A DNA stretch of 64,000 nt from Bacillota bacterium (GTDB lineage: Bacteria > Bacillota > Clostridia > Lachnospirales > Lachnospiraceae). Location: contig CABJAN010000002.1 of the NCBI GenBank assembly GCA_902363515.1, positions 186,001 through 250,000 of the forward strand, written 5' to 3'. Position numbers and translations under genes: made by a program. Below are positions 55,109-64,000 of the stretch, in pieces. The notes under the pieces are model-generated. The model had not been told where the DNA came from, made no database searches, and saw only the letters and a list, made by a program, of their open reading frames with translations. The number at the start of each line of letters is the position of its first letter. Within the stretch, counting starts at the first letter, position 1.

Positions 55109-56028
55109 AAATCTACCCCCATTCCCAACAAACTAAGCATCAACGCCTGGCGTACATAAACGCCATACTGTACCTGTTTAAAGTAAGCTGCTCTTGGGTC
55201 AGAATCCACTTCTACAGAAATTTCGTTTACCCTGGGAAGAGGATGCAGCACCAGCATGTCCGGTCCTGCCAAATCCATTTTGGCCTTATCCAGAATATAA
55301 AAGTCTTTCATTCTCACATAATCTTCTTCATTAAAGAACCGTTCCTTCTGCACGCGGGTCATGTACAGTAAATCCAGTGTAGGAATAGCGTCTTCCAGAC
55401 GTTCCATCTCTGCAAACTCATGTCCGCTGGCACGCAGCACATCCTCCCGGATATAATCAGGGATTTTCAGTTCTTCCGGAGAAATCAGGACAAACTTCAC
55501 ACCCTCATAGCGAACCAGAGCCTCAATGAGGGAATGTACGGTTCTGCCGAACTTCAGGTCACCGCACAGACCAATGGTAATATGGTCCAGTCTTCCCTTT
55601 AAAGAGCGAATGGTCAGCAGGTCTGTAAGGGTCTGGGTTGGATGATGATGGCCACCGTCACCAGCATTAATCACTGGAATTTTAGACGCCATGGAAGCAA
55701 CCAGAGGCGCACCCTCTTTTGGATGACGCATAGCGCAGATATCTGCATAGCAAGACACAGTACGCACCGTATCTGCAACACTTTCTCCCTTTGCTGCGGA
55801 ACTGGAATTGGCGCTTGAGAATCCCAGCACCTTACCTCCCAGGCGCATCATAGCAGATTCAAAACTTAAACGTGTACGTGTACTTGGCTCATAAAACAAA
55901 GTCGCTAAAATCTTCCCATCACATTTGTGGGCATATGCTTCTGGATTTTTTTCAATGTCATTGGCAAGGTCCAGAACCTTAGCCAGTTCTTCTACAGACA
56001 AATCCAACGGACTCATTAAATGTCTCAT
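55102..56028 (-). CDS. pyrB: Aspartate carbamoyltransferase catalytic chain
   Basis: 308 residues. Carbamoyl-phosphate loop [13 protein letters not shown], plus [20 protein letters not shown] and HPLPRVNEI. Committed step of pyrimidine synthesis. Own promoter; the leader of about 35 nt leaves no room for a PyrR attenuator. Confidence 0.97.
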   Translation of the reverse strand: MRHLMSPLDLSVEELAKVLDLANDIEKNPEAYAHKCDGKILATLFYEPSTRTRLSFESAMMRLGGKVLGFSSANSSSAAKGESVADTVRTVSCYADICAMRHPKEGAPLVASMASKIPVINAGDGGHHHPTQTLTDLLTIRSLKGRLDHITIGLCGDLKFGRTVHSLIEALVRYEGVKFVLISPEELKIPDYIREDVLRASGHEFAEMERLEDAIPTLDLLYMTRVQKERFFNEEDYVRMKDFYILDKAKMDLAGPDMLVLHPLPRVNEISVEVDSDPRAAYFKQVQYGVYVRQALMLSLLGMGVDLC

Positions 56029-56068
56029 AGACTACCTCCTGTGTATTTAGGCTTTCATATCTCGTACT

Positions 56069-56097
56069 ATCATATAACAGTTCCCTGGTAATTTCAA
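56069..56097 (-). promoter_or_regulatory. Promoter of pyrB-pyrI
   Basis: TTGAAA (56097-56092) and TATGAT (56074-56069), 17-bp spacer, minus strand. Confidence 0.75.
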
Positions 56098-56104
56098 GCC
56101 ATTT

Positions 56105-56491
56105 TCAGCGCTTCTTAGACAATATTTTCTCATACAAAAGTCCTGTAAAAAACCACACCGGAGCATAGTCTAACCGTATAACACCTTTGTAATTATAAGG
56201 AACCTGACTGTAATCCCATGGACAGAGATGATACTTTTTCAGAAGCATTCCGCTACTGTATTCTGCCGCAAAAATCCCCAGCATATAAATGCTTCCACGC
56301 ACAAAGACAGGAACCTCTCCAAGCTTTCTGGAAACCGGTCCGATACAGGCTGCCATACCATAAATAGGAAACATCCACAGGGAGGATTTTCCTGTCATCT
56401 TCCAGTCTTTTTTTCCTATGGCATGCATCCCGGTCCAAAAAATCTCCATACACCAACCTATGGCTCCACATTTAAAAAAATCACCTTTCAT
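56105..56491 (-). CDS. Putative CmpB/ABC-transporter type IV-like membrane protein
   Basis: 128 residues with four hydrophobic segments, resembling the PF06541 family annotated as putative ABC transporter type IV (CGAIGWCMEIFWTG, FPIYGMAACIGP, WDYSQVPYNYKGVIRLDYAPVWFF). Function is unknown. Start ATG 56491 with AAAGGAG; the frame to 56548 extends beyond it. Divergent from pheA. Confidence 0.8.
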   Translation of the reverse strand: MKGDFFKCGAIGWCMEIFWTGMHAIGKKDWKMTGKSSLWMFPIYGMAACIGPVSRKLGEVPVFVRGSIYMLGIFAAEYSSGMLLKKYHLCPWDYSQVPYNYKGVIRLDYAPVWFFTGLLYEKILSKKR

Positions 56492-56598
56492 CTGCTGCTC
56501 CTTTCTCTCTTTTCCTATCCCTACTATTCCCAAAAATCTGTCTTTCAAGCAATTTTCCCTCTTTTTCCACAGGTTTTAGAGGAATTCCCCAAAAACGC

Positions 56599-56628
56599 TT
56601 GCACTCTTTAAAGTGTTAGTGCTATTAT
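56599..56628 (+). promoter_or_regulatory. Promoter of pheA
   Basis: TTGCAC (56599-56604) and TATTAT (56623-56628), 18-bp spacer, TG one base before the -10. About 37 nt of leader; no attenuator or T-box. Confidence 0.7.
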
Positions 56629-56671
56629 TAAATGCAGTATTTGTAATATGAAAGAAAGGATTCACCTACTT

Positions 56672-57802
56672 ATGGAGGATTTACAGACATTAAGAAAAGA
56701 AATTGATGAGATTGATAACAGCCTGGTAGCACTTTTTGAAAAACGTATGGCAATCGCAGAACAGGTAGCCGCCTATAAAATTCAGATAGGAAAGCCTGTC
56801 TTTGACAAGGACCGGGAACAGGAAAAGCTATCTTCTCTTGGCTCCATGGCTCACAATGAATTTAACCGCTGCGGTATCCAGCAGCTTTATGAACAGATTA
56901 TGTCTATCAGCCGGAAACGCCAGTATCAGCTTTTGCAAAAGCATAATCCTGTCCAGGACTGGGGCTTTACCCCCATAGAATCCCTGGGTACAGAAGGTGT
57001 AACAGTGGTATATCAGGGTGTAGAAGGGGCATACAGCCACGCTGCGGTCCAGGCCTTTTTTGGAAACCAGGTTTCCAGCTTTCATGTGGATACCTGGAAA
57101 CACGCCATGGAAGCCATTCAAAAAGGTGAGGCACACTATGCGGTACTCCCTATTGAAAATTCTACCGCAGGAATTGTTCAGGATAATTACGATCTTCTGG
57201 CAGCTTATAATCATGTGATTGTGGGCGAACAGTTAATTCCCTGTAAGCACGTACTCCTTGGACTTCCCAGAACAGAGCTTTCACAGATTGAACAGGTTTA
57301 TTCTCATCCTCAGGCGCTTATGCAATGCGCTGATTTTCTGGACAGTCACAGCAACTGGCATGTTCATGAATATGCTAACACTGCCATGGCTGCCAAAAAG
57401 GTGGCAGAAGAACAAAATCCTTCCCAGGCTGCTATTGCCAGCCCTTATGCTGCCAAGGTATTCAACCTGGAAATCCTGGCGGAAAATATTTATTCCAATC
57501 CCGGAAATTCTACCAGATTTATCATTGTGTCCAGGGACAAAGTCTACTGCAAACATGCAAAAAAAGTCAGCGTAAGCTTTGAACTGCCCCACACCAGCGG
57601 AAGCCTTTATAACAGTCTTTCCCATATTATTTACAATGGTCTGAATATGACCAGCATTGAATCCCGCCCCGTATTGGATAAAAACTGGGAATACCGTTTC
57701 TTCGTGGAATTTGAGGGAAATCTCATGGAAAGCGCTGTCAAAAATGCTTTATGCGGACTGGATGCGGAAGTTCAAAACCTCCGTATTCATGGAAATTATT
57801 AA
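56672..57802 (+). CDS. pheA: Bifunctional chorismate mutase / prephenate dehydratase
   Basis: 376 residues. AroQ chorismate mutase about 1-90 (RKEIDEIDNSLVALFEKRM), prephenate dehydratase about 110-290 (VYQGVEGAYSHAAVQAFFG, PIENSTAGIVQDNYDLL, NSTRFIIV), ACT domain about 300-376 with the ESRP phenylalanine-binding motif. ATG 56672 follows AAAGGA by 11 nt; an earlier in-frame ATG has none. Feedback by phenylalanine is expected. Confidence 0.95.
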   Translation: MEDLQTLRKEIDEIDNSLVALFEKRMAIAEQVAAYKIQIGKPVFDKDREQEKLSSLGSMAHNEFNRCGIQQLYEQIMSISRKRQYQLLQKHNPVQDWGFTPIESLGTEGVTVVYQGVEGAYSHAAVQAFFGNQVSSFHVDTWKHAMEAIQKGEAHYAVLPIENSTAGIVQDNYDLLAAYNHVIVGEQLIPCKHVLLGLPRTELSQIEQVYSHPQALMQCADFLDSHSNWHVHEYANTAMAAKKVAEEQNPSQAAIASPYAAKVFNLEILAENIYSNPGNSTRFIIVSRDKVYCKHAKKVSVSFELPHTSGSLYNSLSHIIYNGLNMTSIESRPVLDKNWEYRFFVEFEGNLMESAVKNALCGLDAEVQNLRIHGNY

Positions 57803-57822
57803 AGAAAGAAGGACAAAAGAAG

Positions 57823-59124
57823 ATGTTTGATATTGAAAACTGTATTCTGTACCGGAATTTTGCCCAGGGGGATATCCTGGAGGATATGGCAAAAGCACTG
57901 GATATGTGCTGTAAAGAACCGGAAAATCCCGAAAAATCAAAGCCCTTGTTTTATAGCTGCATGAACCGTCTGGTAGAAATGGCAAACACTTATGGTTTTA
58001 CGGGAAATCTGTGGAATAACTACCTGACTTATCTTCTGGTCAACCATGAAAACGCCTTTAGTACCTCTTGTGAAATCACCGGTCCTGAAAAAGGAAGTTT
58101 AAACGATCTGGCGCTTCATGATTTCAGTATTTTCAAAGAACTGTATAATCTGGAATTTACTGCCTTTGAAAATTTCTATGGTACTGCTGCCTGCTGCCAC
58201 CTGATTAACCATTATGAAAGCGGCAGCAATAGCGGAAAACATTTTAATGCGCGGATTCGAAACCGCCTGTGTAGCCTAAGCCAGCTTTTGGCAGATTCTG
58301 TCACACCGGAAGAATTTCTGGAACACATGGTTGCCTTTTACAAGGACTACGGTGTGGGAAAGCTGGGGCTTCACAAAGCCTTCCGTCTGGAACACAAAAC
58401 CACAGAGGATAAGGTTGAAATCGTGCCTATTACGAAAATTGCCCATGTCCACCTGGATGACCTGGTAGGCTATGAAATTCCAAAGAAAAAGCTCATTGAA
58501 AATACAGAGGCCTTCCTGGCAGGAAAACCAGCCAACAACTGCCTCCTCTTCGGAGATGCGGGAACCGGAAAATCCTCCAGCATCAAGGCCATTCTCAATC
58601 AATATTATGACCGGGGACTGCGGATTATCGAAGTTTATAAGCATCAGTTCCAGGATTTAAACGATGTAATAGCCCAGATAAAAAACCGTCACTACAAATT
58701 CATTATTTATATGGATGATCTCTCTTTTGAAGATTTTGAAATTGAATATAAATACTTAAAAGCTGTGATTGAAGGGGGATTAGAACGCAAGCCGGACAAT
58801 ATCCTGATTTATGCCACCTCCAACCGCAGACATCTGGTGCGGGAGCGTTTCAGCGACAAGGAAGATCGCAATGATGACCTTCACACCAACGATACGGTTC
58901 AGGAAAAACTCTCTCTGGTATCCCGGTTTGGCGTGACCATTTATTTCGGATCTCCGGAAAAGAAAGAATTTCAGGAAATTGTACGGACTCTGGCAAAACG
59001 CAAGGGCATCCAGATGGACGAAAAAGAACTGCTTCTAAAGGCCAATGCCTGGGAACTGCAGCACGGAGGGCTTTCCGGCAGAACTGCCCAGCAGTTTATT
59101 GATTATCTTCTGGGGCAGCAGTAG
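57823..59124 (+). CDS. DUF815 AAA+ ATPase
   Basis: 433 residues. About 220-residue helical N-terminal domain of unknown role, then an AAA+ core: Walker A FGDAGTGKSSS, Walker B IIYMDDLSFED, sensor ATSNRRHLVRERF. Function in bacteria is not known; DUF815 ATPases are common in clostridia. AAGGA 9 nt upstream of the ATG. 20 nt after pheA, so co-transcribed, ending at a shared terminator. Confidence 0.92.
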   Translation: MFDIENCILYRNFAQGDILEDMAKALDMCCKEPENPEKSKPLFYSCMNRLVEMANTYGFTGNLWNNYLTYLLVNHENAFSTSCEITGPEKGSLNDLALHDFSIFKELYNLEFTAFENFYGTAACCHLINHYESGSNSGKHFNARIRNRLCSLSQLLADSVTPEEFLEHMVAFYKDYGVGKLGLHKAFRLEHKTTEDKVEIVPITKIAHVHLDDLVGYEIPKKKLIENTEAFLAGKPANNCLLFGDAGTGKSSSIKAILNQYYDRGLRIIEVYKHQFQDLNDVIAQIKNRHYKFIIYMDDLSFEDFEIEYKYLKAVIEGGLERKPDNILIYATSNRRHLVRERFSDKEDRNDDLHTNDTVQEKLSLVSRFGVTIYFGSPEKKEFQEIVRTLAKRKGIQMDEKELLLKANAWELQHGGLSGRTAQQFIDYLLGQQ

Positions 59125-59131
59125 AGAAATG

Positions 59132-59188
59132 AAAAAAGAGTGTTGCAAAACAGGTAAATCATCACCTATTTTACAACGCTCCTTTTTC
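59132..59188. terminator. Bidirectional terminator between the DUF815 gene and rnpB
   Basis: Long stem AGTGTTGCAAAACAGGT / ACCTATTTTACAACGCT (one mismatch), flanked by AAAAAA and TTTTT so usable for both convergent transcripts. Confidence 0.85.
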
Positions 59189-59189
59189 A

Positions 59190-59548
59190 CATCATAAGCA
59201 AAACGATAAGCCGGGTTATGTCGTGAATAATCATCTATCCAATCCTGCTGTCGCCAGCAGGCTTTAGCGACCCACCTGAAAACGTGACGGGCAGCCACAA
59301 TGTTTTCTATTCGGTCTTGCTTCGGATGGGGTTTACATATGCCCTCTCTGTTACCAGAAAGACGGTAGTCTCTTACACTGCCCTTCCACCCTTACCGGAA
59401 TTTCTTCCGGCGGTTCATTTCTGTTGCACTGTCCTTGGAGTCACCTCCACCAGACGTTATCTGGCATCCTGCCCTGTGAAGCCCGGACTTTCCTCACCTG
59501 ACCCCTTTCGGTCCTGTCAGCCGCGATTATTTATTCTACTTATGACGC
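59190..59548 (-). ncRNA. rnpB: RNase P RNA, class A
   Basis: On the minus strand the universal 5' core GAGGAAAGTCCGGGCTTC is followed by AGGGCAGGATGCCAGATAAC, GTAAACCCCATCCGAAGCAAG, GATAGATGATT and the 3' core ACAT-AACCCGGCTTATCG. Helix P1 closes by CATAAG (5') and CTTATG (3'). The order and P4 strand sequences match class A (E. coli type), expected in Clostridia but not Bacilli. Cuts the 5' leader from pre-tRNA. Confidence 0.97.
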
Positions 59549-59555
59549 AGGGGTT

Positions 59556-59584
59556 ATTCTAACATAAAAATTTCAAAAAAGCAA
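59556..59584 (-). promoter_or_regulatory. Promoter of rnpB
   Basis: TTGCTT (59584-59579) and TAGAAT (59561-59556), 17-bp spacer, TG one base before the -10. Start predicted at about 59549, agreeing with the 5' end of helix P1. Confidence 0.75.
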
Positions 59585-59589
59585 ATCTT

Positions 59590-61257
59590 TTATACATCAA
59601 AGCATCCGCCGCCTATAAATTCCCGCAGAATGGAATTAGAGGGAATGGATTCCCCCGGAATTCCCAGGAAATAATCTAAAAACTTCAAGAGACGTTTTGC
59701 TTCATTATATTCCGGTTCTCCTGGTTCTATGGAAAACAGCAGGGGTTCCGCATAGAGTTTTAAAACTGCCAGTTCATAAATCAAAGCAGAGTTAAACATC
59801 ACGTCTGCAGATTCCTGATAAGGGAAAATATTTTCTTCTTCTCCACGCCGTACAGAGTTCCACATGGCAATGGTCTGTTTGGCAGAAGCGCCTCTGGTTC
59901 TGGCATCTCTTACAATCCTGCGAATCAGTCTGCCATCTGTGGTAGGAATCCGGTTATGCTCATCAATGTTTAACTGGGTCAGGGCGCTGATATAAATTTT
60001 AAACTTGCTCTCAGTAGGAATACTGCTACTGAGTTTATCATTCAGGCAGTGAATCCCCTCTATGACAAGTACATCCTCTTTCCCCAGTTTCAGATAATCT
60101 CCCCGGTATTCCCTCTGTCCTGTCTTAAAATTAAAATAGGGCAGTTCTACTTCTTCTCCTTTAAGAAGCCGCACCATATCTTCATTAAACTGTTTTACAT
60201 CAATAGCTTCCAGGCATTCAAAGTTATAATTTCCATTTTCGTCCAAAGGCGTGTCTTGCCTGTTTACAAAATAATTATCCACTGCAATGGGATGGGGTCT
60301 TAGCCCATGCGCCGACAGTTGAATACTAAGCCGATGGGAAAAGGTGGTTTTCCCGGAGGAAGAAGGGCCTGCAATCATCACAAACTTTTTATCTTTGTTT
60401 TCTGCAATGGTTCTGGCAATCTGGGAAATCTTTGATTCCTGTAATGCCTCTGCAATAAGAAGCAGCTGGCTTGCACCCTTTTGCACAATCTGTTCATTTA
60501 AAGCTCCTACCGTATCTGCCTGCATGGTTTCTCCCCAGCGCTCAGATTCCTTCTGTATCCGGAAAATTTTAGGTCTTGGGCAAAACGGTGGAACTTCACT
60601 GGGATTTGCCTGGGTGGGAAGCTGAAGTACGAGCCCGTTATCATATGGATATAATTCAAAGTGTTTCAAATACCCGGTATGATTCACCATAAATCCGTAG
60701 AAATAGTCTTCAAACCCGTCCAGGCTGTAAATATTCACCCTGGAAACCCGCCGGAACCGGAACAGCTTTTCTTTGTCATACATCCCATGCTCATGAAAAA
60801 TTTCAATGGCTTCATTGGTTCCCACACTGCGTTTTCTAATGGGAATTTTTTTCTCTGCCAGTTCCAGCATATATGTCTTCACCTGAGCCAGAAAGGCTTC
60901 TGTAATCTCCACATTCCCATCAATGGTGTAATAATAACCTGCATCCACAGAGTAATGAAGCGTCACCTTTTTGATATTTTTATGCCCTGCCACATGATAA
61001 ATGGCTTTCAGCAAAAGCAGGGAAGCGCTTCTTTTATAAGTTTGATGTCCAATTTCATCTCCTGTAGTGATAAACTCCAGAACCCCATCCTTTTTTAACT
61101 TTTTATGAAGTTCACAGAGTTTTCCGTCTTTTATAACCAGGACAATGGGATATCTGGTACTGTCCTTATATTCTTCCACGATTTCCCCGTAAGAAGTGCC
61201 GTAAGGATATTCTCTGGTCTTTCCTAAGATTGTTACGCTTATCATTCTTTGATTCAT
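59590..61257 (-). CDS. TGS-domain nucleoside (uridine) kinase-like protein
   Basis: 555 residues. N-terminal TGS-like domain about 1-65, a ThrRS-editing-like region about 70-200, and a P-loop kinase domain about 285-480 with IAGPSSSGKTTFSHRL (297-305) and VLVIEGIHCLND; matches the clostridial nucleoside kinase family related to uridine kinase. The substrate is unproven. I take ATG 61257 (GGAGAGG upstream) over GTG 61266, which overlaps that site. The short gap to rnpB holds its promoter. Confidence 0.88.
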   Translation of the reverse strand: MNQRMISVTILGKTREYPYGTSYGEIVEEYKDSTRYPIVLVIKDGKLCELHKKLKKDGVLEFITTGDEIGHQTYKRSASLLLLKAIYHVAGHKNIKKVTLHYSVDAGYYYTIDGNVEITEAFLAQVKTYMLELAEKKIPIRKRSVGTNEAIEIFHEHGMYDKEKLFRFRRVSRVNIYSLDGFEDYFYGFMVNHTGYLKHFELYPYDNGLVLQLPTQANPSEVPPFCPRPKIFRIQKESERWGETMQADTVGALNEQIVQKGASQLLLIAEALQESKISQIARTIAENKDKKFVMIAGPSSSGKTTFSHRLSIQLSAHGLRPHPIAVDNYFVNRQDTPLDENGNYNFECLEAIDVKQFNEDMVRLLKGEEVELPYFNFKTGQREYRGDYLKLGKEDVLVIEGIHCLNDKLSSSIPTESKFKIYISALTQLNIDEHNRIPTTDGRLIRRIVRDARTRGASAKQTIAMWNSVRRGEEENIFPYQESADVMFNSALIYELAVLKLYAEPLLFSIEPGEPEYNEAKRLLKFLDYFLGIPGESIPSNSILREFIGGGCFDV

Positions 61258-61287
61258 AGCCCGCACCTCTCCTTATTCTATCATTTT

Positions 61288-62070
61288 TTATACTACTTTA
61301 CACGGATGTACCACCGGCATGGTTTCCACTTCTGCCTCTGGTATCCTTCTTTGCAGTTCTTCCTTCATGTACTCCATAAAAATATATTCGGTTCCGTAAT
61401 GTCCTGCATCTATCACACAGATCCCCTGGGCCACTGCGTCTATGGCAGAATGATAATCCATATCTCCTGTAATATATACCTCTGCCTGGCTTTTTAGCAC
61501 TGCTTTTATGAGACTTTTCCCGGAACCGGTACAAATCGCCGCCCTGGAAACCCGTGTTTTCGGATTTCCGTATACTTTCACAAAGGGAAGCTGAAACTGT
61601 TGCTTCACAAATCCGGCACATTCTTCCAAAGTCATGGTTTCCGGTAACTGACCATATCTTCCCAGACCTTCTTTTTCCGTTCCCTCCTCATAAGTTGTCT
61701 CCAGAATCTTTCGTTCTGATAACTGCAGATAGTCAGCGCTTAATTCTGCCATACCCATAATGTCAAAATTGGTGTGCATGGCATAATAAGAAATCTGATT
61801 CTCAATAAGTTTGATCACTCTTCTTCCGATAAAATCCTCTGTTGTAATTTTTTTCATTCCCGAAAAAATCAACGGATGGTGGGTAATCATCAAATCTGCC
61901 TCTGTCTGCACTGCTGCTTCCAGAGTTTCATCTGTCACATCAAGAGCCAGGAAGATTTTTTTCACTTCCTGCTCCTGATTCCCCACTAAAAGTCCTGGAT
62001 TATCCCAGGATTCTGCCCGTTCCAGAGGATAATTTTCTTCTATTTTCTTCAGGATTTCCTTACATTTCAT
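61288..62070 (-). CDS. Nif3-like dinuclear metal centre protein (YqfO type)
   Basis: 260 residues. Metal ligands in ITHHPLIFSG and the C-terminal GHYGTEYIF; the middle holds the insertion domain of the long form. May convert GTP cyclohydrolase-type or act as a metal-binding hydrolase; function not settled. Conserved neighbour trmK overlaps by 11 nt. Confidence 0.93.
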   Translation of the reverse strand: MKCKEILKKIEENYPLERAESWDNPGLLVGNQEQEVKKIFLALDVTDETLEAAVQTEADLMITHHPLIFSGMKKITTEDFIGRRVIKLIENQISYYAMHTNFDIMGMAELSADYLQLSERKILETTYEEGTEKEGLGRYGQLPETMTLEECAGFVKQQFQLPFVKVYGNPKTRVSRAAICTGSGKSLIKAVLKSQAEVYITGDMDYHSAIDAVAQGICVIDAGHYGTEYIFMEYMKEELQRRIPEAEVETMPVVHPCKVV

Positions 62071-62764
62071 AATATGCCAGCGCCTCCTTTCTGATTTTCG
62101 CCTCTTCTTCCATTTCCAGTCTCCGTGTTCTGGCAGAAGCTGTTTCAGAATCCTTTAAGCGTTCCAGGATTTCTTCTGCTTTTCTCTGTTCCCGAAGTAA
62201 AAACTCCAGAAGAACCGGATGATTCTGTCTAAGCAGCTTTTGCCCATAACAATACTCCGCCTGGGAGGCGTAATCCATGTTCCCATGAACCACCTTCATC
62301 ATAGGATAGTATTTTCCATCCTCTTCTACCATATTTTCATCTTCAATACAATAGCCCTGCTCTCCCAAAAACCTGCGGAAGGCTCCAATCTCAGACTGGG
62401 GCTGCAAAATCAGCTCCTGTACCTGTGCAAAAACTTCTGTTCCCTCCAGGATAATCTTCTCCATCAAAGGGCCTCCCATTCCTGCAATGACAACACTTTG
62501 CACTTCTCCTGGTTTTAGCGCTTTTACTCCGTCTGAAAGCCTTGTTTCTATGTATGATTCCAATCCCCACTCCCTGATATGGCTGTCCGCTCTAAGAAGG
62601 GGACCCTGATTCACATCCATGGCAATGGCTCTTGGTATTTGTTTTTTTTGTATGAGATATATAGGAATATAGCCATGGTCACAGCCCACATCTGCCAAAA
62701 CCAGACCCTTCCCTACAAATTCGGCAACTGCTTTCAGTCTTTTGGAAATTTGTAATTCCTTCAT
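62060..62764 (-). CDS. trmK: tRNA (adenine22-N1)-methyltransferase TrmK
   Basis: 234 residues, class I SAM methyltransferase: LADVGCDHGYIPIYLI, AGMGGPLMEKII, LQPQSEIGAFRRFL. Makes m1A22. ATG 62764 has AAGGTGA 8 nt upstream; a GTG four codons earlier (62776) would overlap that site. Follows rpoD in the usual order. Confidence 0.94.
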   Translation of the reverse strand: MKELQISKRLKAVAEFVGKGLVLADVGCDHGYIPIYLIQKKQIPRAIAMDVNQGPLLRADSHIREWGLESYIETRLSDGVKALKPGEVQSVVIAGMGGPLMEKIILEGTEVFAQVQELILQPQSEIGAFRRFLGEQGYCIEDENMVEEDGKYYPMMKVVHGNMDYASQAEYCYGQKLLRQNHPVLLEFLLREQRKAEEILERLKDSETASARTRRLEMEEEAKIRKEALAYYEM

Positions 62765-62777
62765 CAATTCTGTCACC

Positions 62778-63899
62778 TTAATCCAGATAATCCTTTAATT
62801 TCCGGCTGCGGCTTGGATGGCGCAGCTTCCGCAGAGCTTTTGCCTCAATCTGACGAATACGCTCTCTGGTAACATTAAACTCTTTTCCTACTTCTTCCAG
62901 GGTTCTGGCTCTTCCGTCATCCAGTCCGAAGCGCAGGCGCAGAACCTTCTGCTCTCTTTCGGTAAGAGTTCCCAGTACCTCTACTAACTGCTCTTTTAAA
63001 AGGGTAAATGCTGCTGCATCTGCCGGTACCGGAACATTATCATCCTGAATAAAGTCTCCCAGATGGCTGTCCTCTTCCTCACCAATAGGAGTCTCCAGAG
63101 AAACCGGTTCCTGGGAAATCTTCAGAATTTCTCTTACTCTTTCCACAGACATATTCATTTCCTCTGCAATTTCCTCTGGCTGAGGCTCTCTTCCAAGTTC
63201 CTGCAAAAGCTGGCGGGATACACGAATGAGCTTATTAATGGTTTCTACCATGTGTACAGGAATACGGATGGTTCTTGCCTGATCTGCAATGGCTCTTGTA
63301 ATAGCCTGACGAATCCACCAGGTTGCATAGGTAGAGAATTTATATCCTTTTCTGTAATCAAATTTTTCTACAGCCTTAATAAGACCCAGGTTTCCCTCCT
63401 GAATCAGATCCAGAAACAGCATGCCGCGTCCCACATAGCGTTTTGCAATACTTACTACCAGACGCAGGTTTGCCTCTGCCAGACGTTTCTTTGCGCTTTC
63501 ATCTCCATTTTCCATACGCTGAGCCAGAGAAATTTCCTCCTCAGCGCTTAACAGAGGTACCTTACCAATTTCTTTCAGATACATACGAACCGGGTCTTCA
63601 ATGCTCACACCTTCCGGCACAGAAAGGTCAATGTTTTCCATATCCACATCATCTTCATCTGATAAAGGAAGGTCATCATCATTTAAAATCAGTCCGTCCA
63701 TATCATTTTCCTGGATTCTTAAAACATCAATGCCATTTCCTTCCAGAAAATCAAAGACTTTCTCCAACTGCTCCGGATCCAGAGGAAAATCCTTGAAGAA
63801 ATCATTGATTTCCTGGTACTCCAGTACATTTTTCTTCTTCTTTGCCAGTTCCATGAGTTCTCCCAGTTTTTCACTGAATTTTGCCATGTTCATTTCCAT
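62778..63899 (-). CDS. rpoD: RNA polymerase primary sigma factor RpoD/SigA
   Basis: 373 residues. Region 1.2 and 2 ([71 protein letters not shown]), region 3, and region 4 HTH ([27 protein letters not shown]). Region 1.1 is reduced, as in Firmicutes. First ATG 63899 has AGGATGG. The promoters in this window with TTGACA/TATAAT fit this sigma. Confidence 0.97.
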   Translation of the reverse strand: MEMNMAKFSEKLGELMELAKKKKNVLEYQEINDFFKDFPLDPEQLEKVFDFLEGNGIDVLRIQENDMDGLILNDDDLPLSDEDDVDMENIDLSVPEGVSIEDPVRMYLKEIGKVPLLSAEEEISLAQRMENGDESAKKRLAEANLRLVVSIAKRYVGRGMLFLDLIQEGNLGLIKAVEKFDYRKGYKFSTYATWWIRQAITRAIADQARTIRIPVHMVETINKLIRVSRQLLQELGREPQPEEIAEEMNMSVERVREILKISQEPVSLETPIGEEEDSHLGDFIQDDNVPVPADAAAFTLLKEQLVEVLGTLTEREQKVLRLRFGLDDGRARTLEEVGKEFNVTRERIRQIEAKALRKLRHPSRSRKLKDYLD

Positions 63900-63939
63900 A
63901 AACGTTCCATCCTCTCAATTCTTAATTTATATCATTTCC

Positions 63940-64000
63940 TCAATCAAAAGAAATATGCAAGGTTACTCTGCCTCTTTCCAGATCCTCCAGTCTTTTTCTG
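63940..64000 (-). CDS. dnaG: Probable DNA primase DnaG, last 20 codons only
   Basis: One open frame enters from the right edge and ends at TGA 63942-63940, with residues RKRLEDLERGRVTLHISFD at its end. The sequence alone is too short to identify; dnaG is expected because it precedes rpoD in nearly all Firmicutes. Confidence 0.5.
   Translation of the reverse strand, partial: RKRLEDLERGRVTLHISFD

Noticed and set aside
56029..56100. PyrR binding attenuator before pyrB
   Set aside because: The leader is about 35 nt without anti-terminator and terminator hairpins.
59035..59562. Open frames across 59035-59298 (minus) and 59284-59562 (plus)
   Set aside because: They fall within rnpB or its terminator and have no ribosome binding site; the RNA core motifs explain the sequence.

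Overview
The window reads as a chromosomal segment of a low- to mid-GC anaerobic Firmicute of class Clostridia, most likely family Lachnospiraceae (Blautia / Ruminococcus-like). The evidence is the gene order (ylxM-ffh-rpsP-khpA-rimM-trmD; ackA-yceD-rpmF-plsX-acpP-rnc-smc-ftsY; nif3-trmK-rpoD-dnaG), strong AAGGAGG ribosome binding sites, class A RNase P RNA in a Firmicute, PyrB-PyrI aspartate transcarbamoylase, and many ferredoxin-type or radical-SAM proteins. About 85 % of the genes lie on the minus strand, so the layout below is given by position but most operons run from high to low coordinates.

Layout. 1-2086: der (cut by the window edge) with an overlapping radical-SAM/PDZ gene. 2239-3408: an unusually long PRPP synthetase on the plus strand. 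3488-10281: acetyltransferase, EutH-like membrane protein, coiled-coil/3D cell-wall protein, then pgeF-yraN-rnhB-rbgA-lepB and rplS, which has its own consensus promoter and a possible L19 leader. 10389-14662: ylxM-ffh-rpsP-khpA-rimM-trmD; here TrmD is fused to a flavodoxin plus a 2[4Fe-4S] ferredoxin. 14705-16595: larC-larE (nickel-pincer cofactor) without larA or larB. 16758-17882: DUF362 ferredoxin-type protein. 17963-23040: a plus-strand response regulator / histidine kinase / ABC transporter island whose two promoters share a 21-bp direct-repeat element. 23116-33781: ackA-yceD-rpmF, a lipoprotein, then plsX-acpP-rnc-smc-ftsY-ilvA. 33967-35305: XRE regulator with two DUF2975 membrane proteins. 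35527-38488: tmcAL, and a PadR regulator followed by a HAAS-FtsW/RodA fusion. 38729-45796: hotdog thioesterase-punA-polA-coaE-yycJ-ACT-DUF711. 45916-49625: galK-galT and an ArsR-type regulator; near-identical operators lie at both promoters. 49741-53040: YtrA-type GntR regulator with an ABC-2 exporter. 53187-56491: lysC, pyrB-pyrI, CmpB-like protein. 56672-59124: pheA and a DUF815 AAA+ ATPase. 59190-59548: rnpB. 59590-64000: TGS/uridine-kinase-like protein, nif3, trmK, rpoD and the last codons of probable dnaG.

Most of the window is core housekeeping: ribosome biogenesis, protein targeting, tRNA modification, fatty-acid/phospholipid initiation and chromosome maintenance. Accessory content is concentrated at 14.7-23.0 kb, 34-38.5 kb and 45.8-53.1 kb. 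I saw no insertion sequence, prophage, CRISPR array, tRNA or rRNA gene. The only stretch above 300 bases without a protein gene is 59125-59589, which is occupied by rnpB, its terminator and its promoter. The most promising unusual points are the TrmD-ferredoxin fusion, the shared operators of the gal regulator, the two-component/ABC island with repeated operators, the degenerate LarC, and the PadR / HAAS-FtsW pair.
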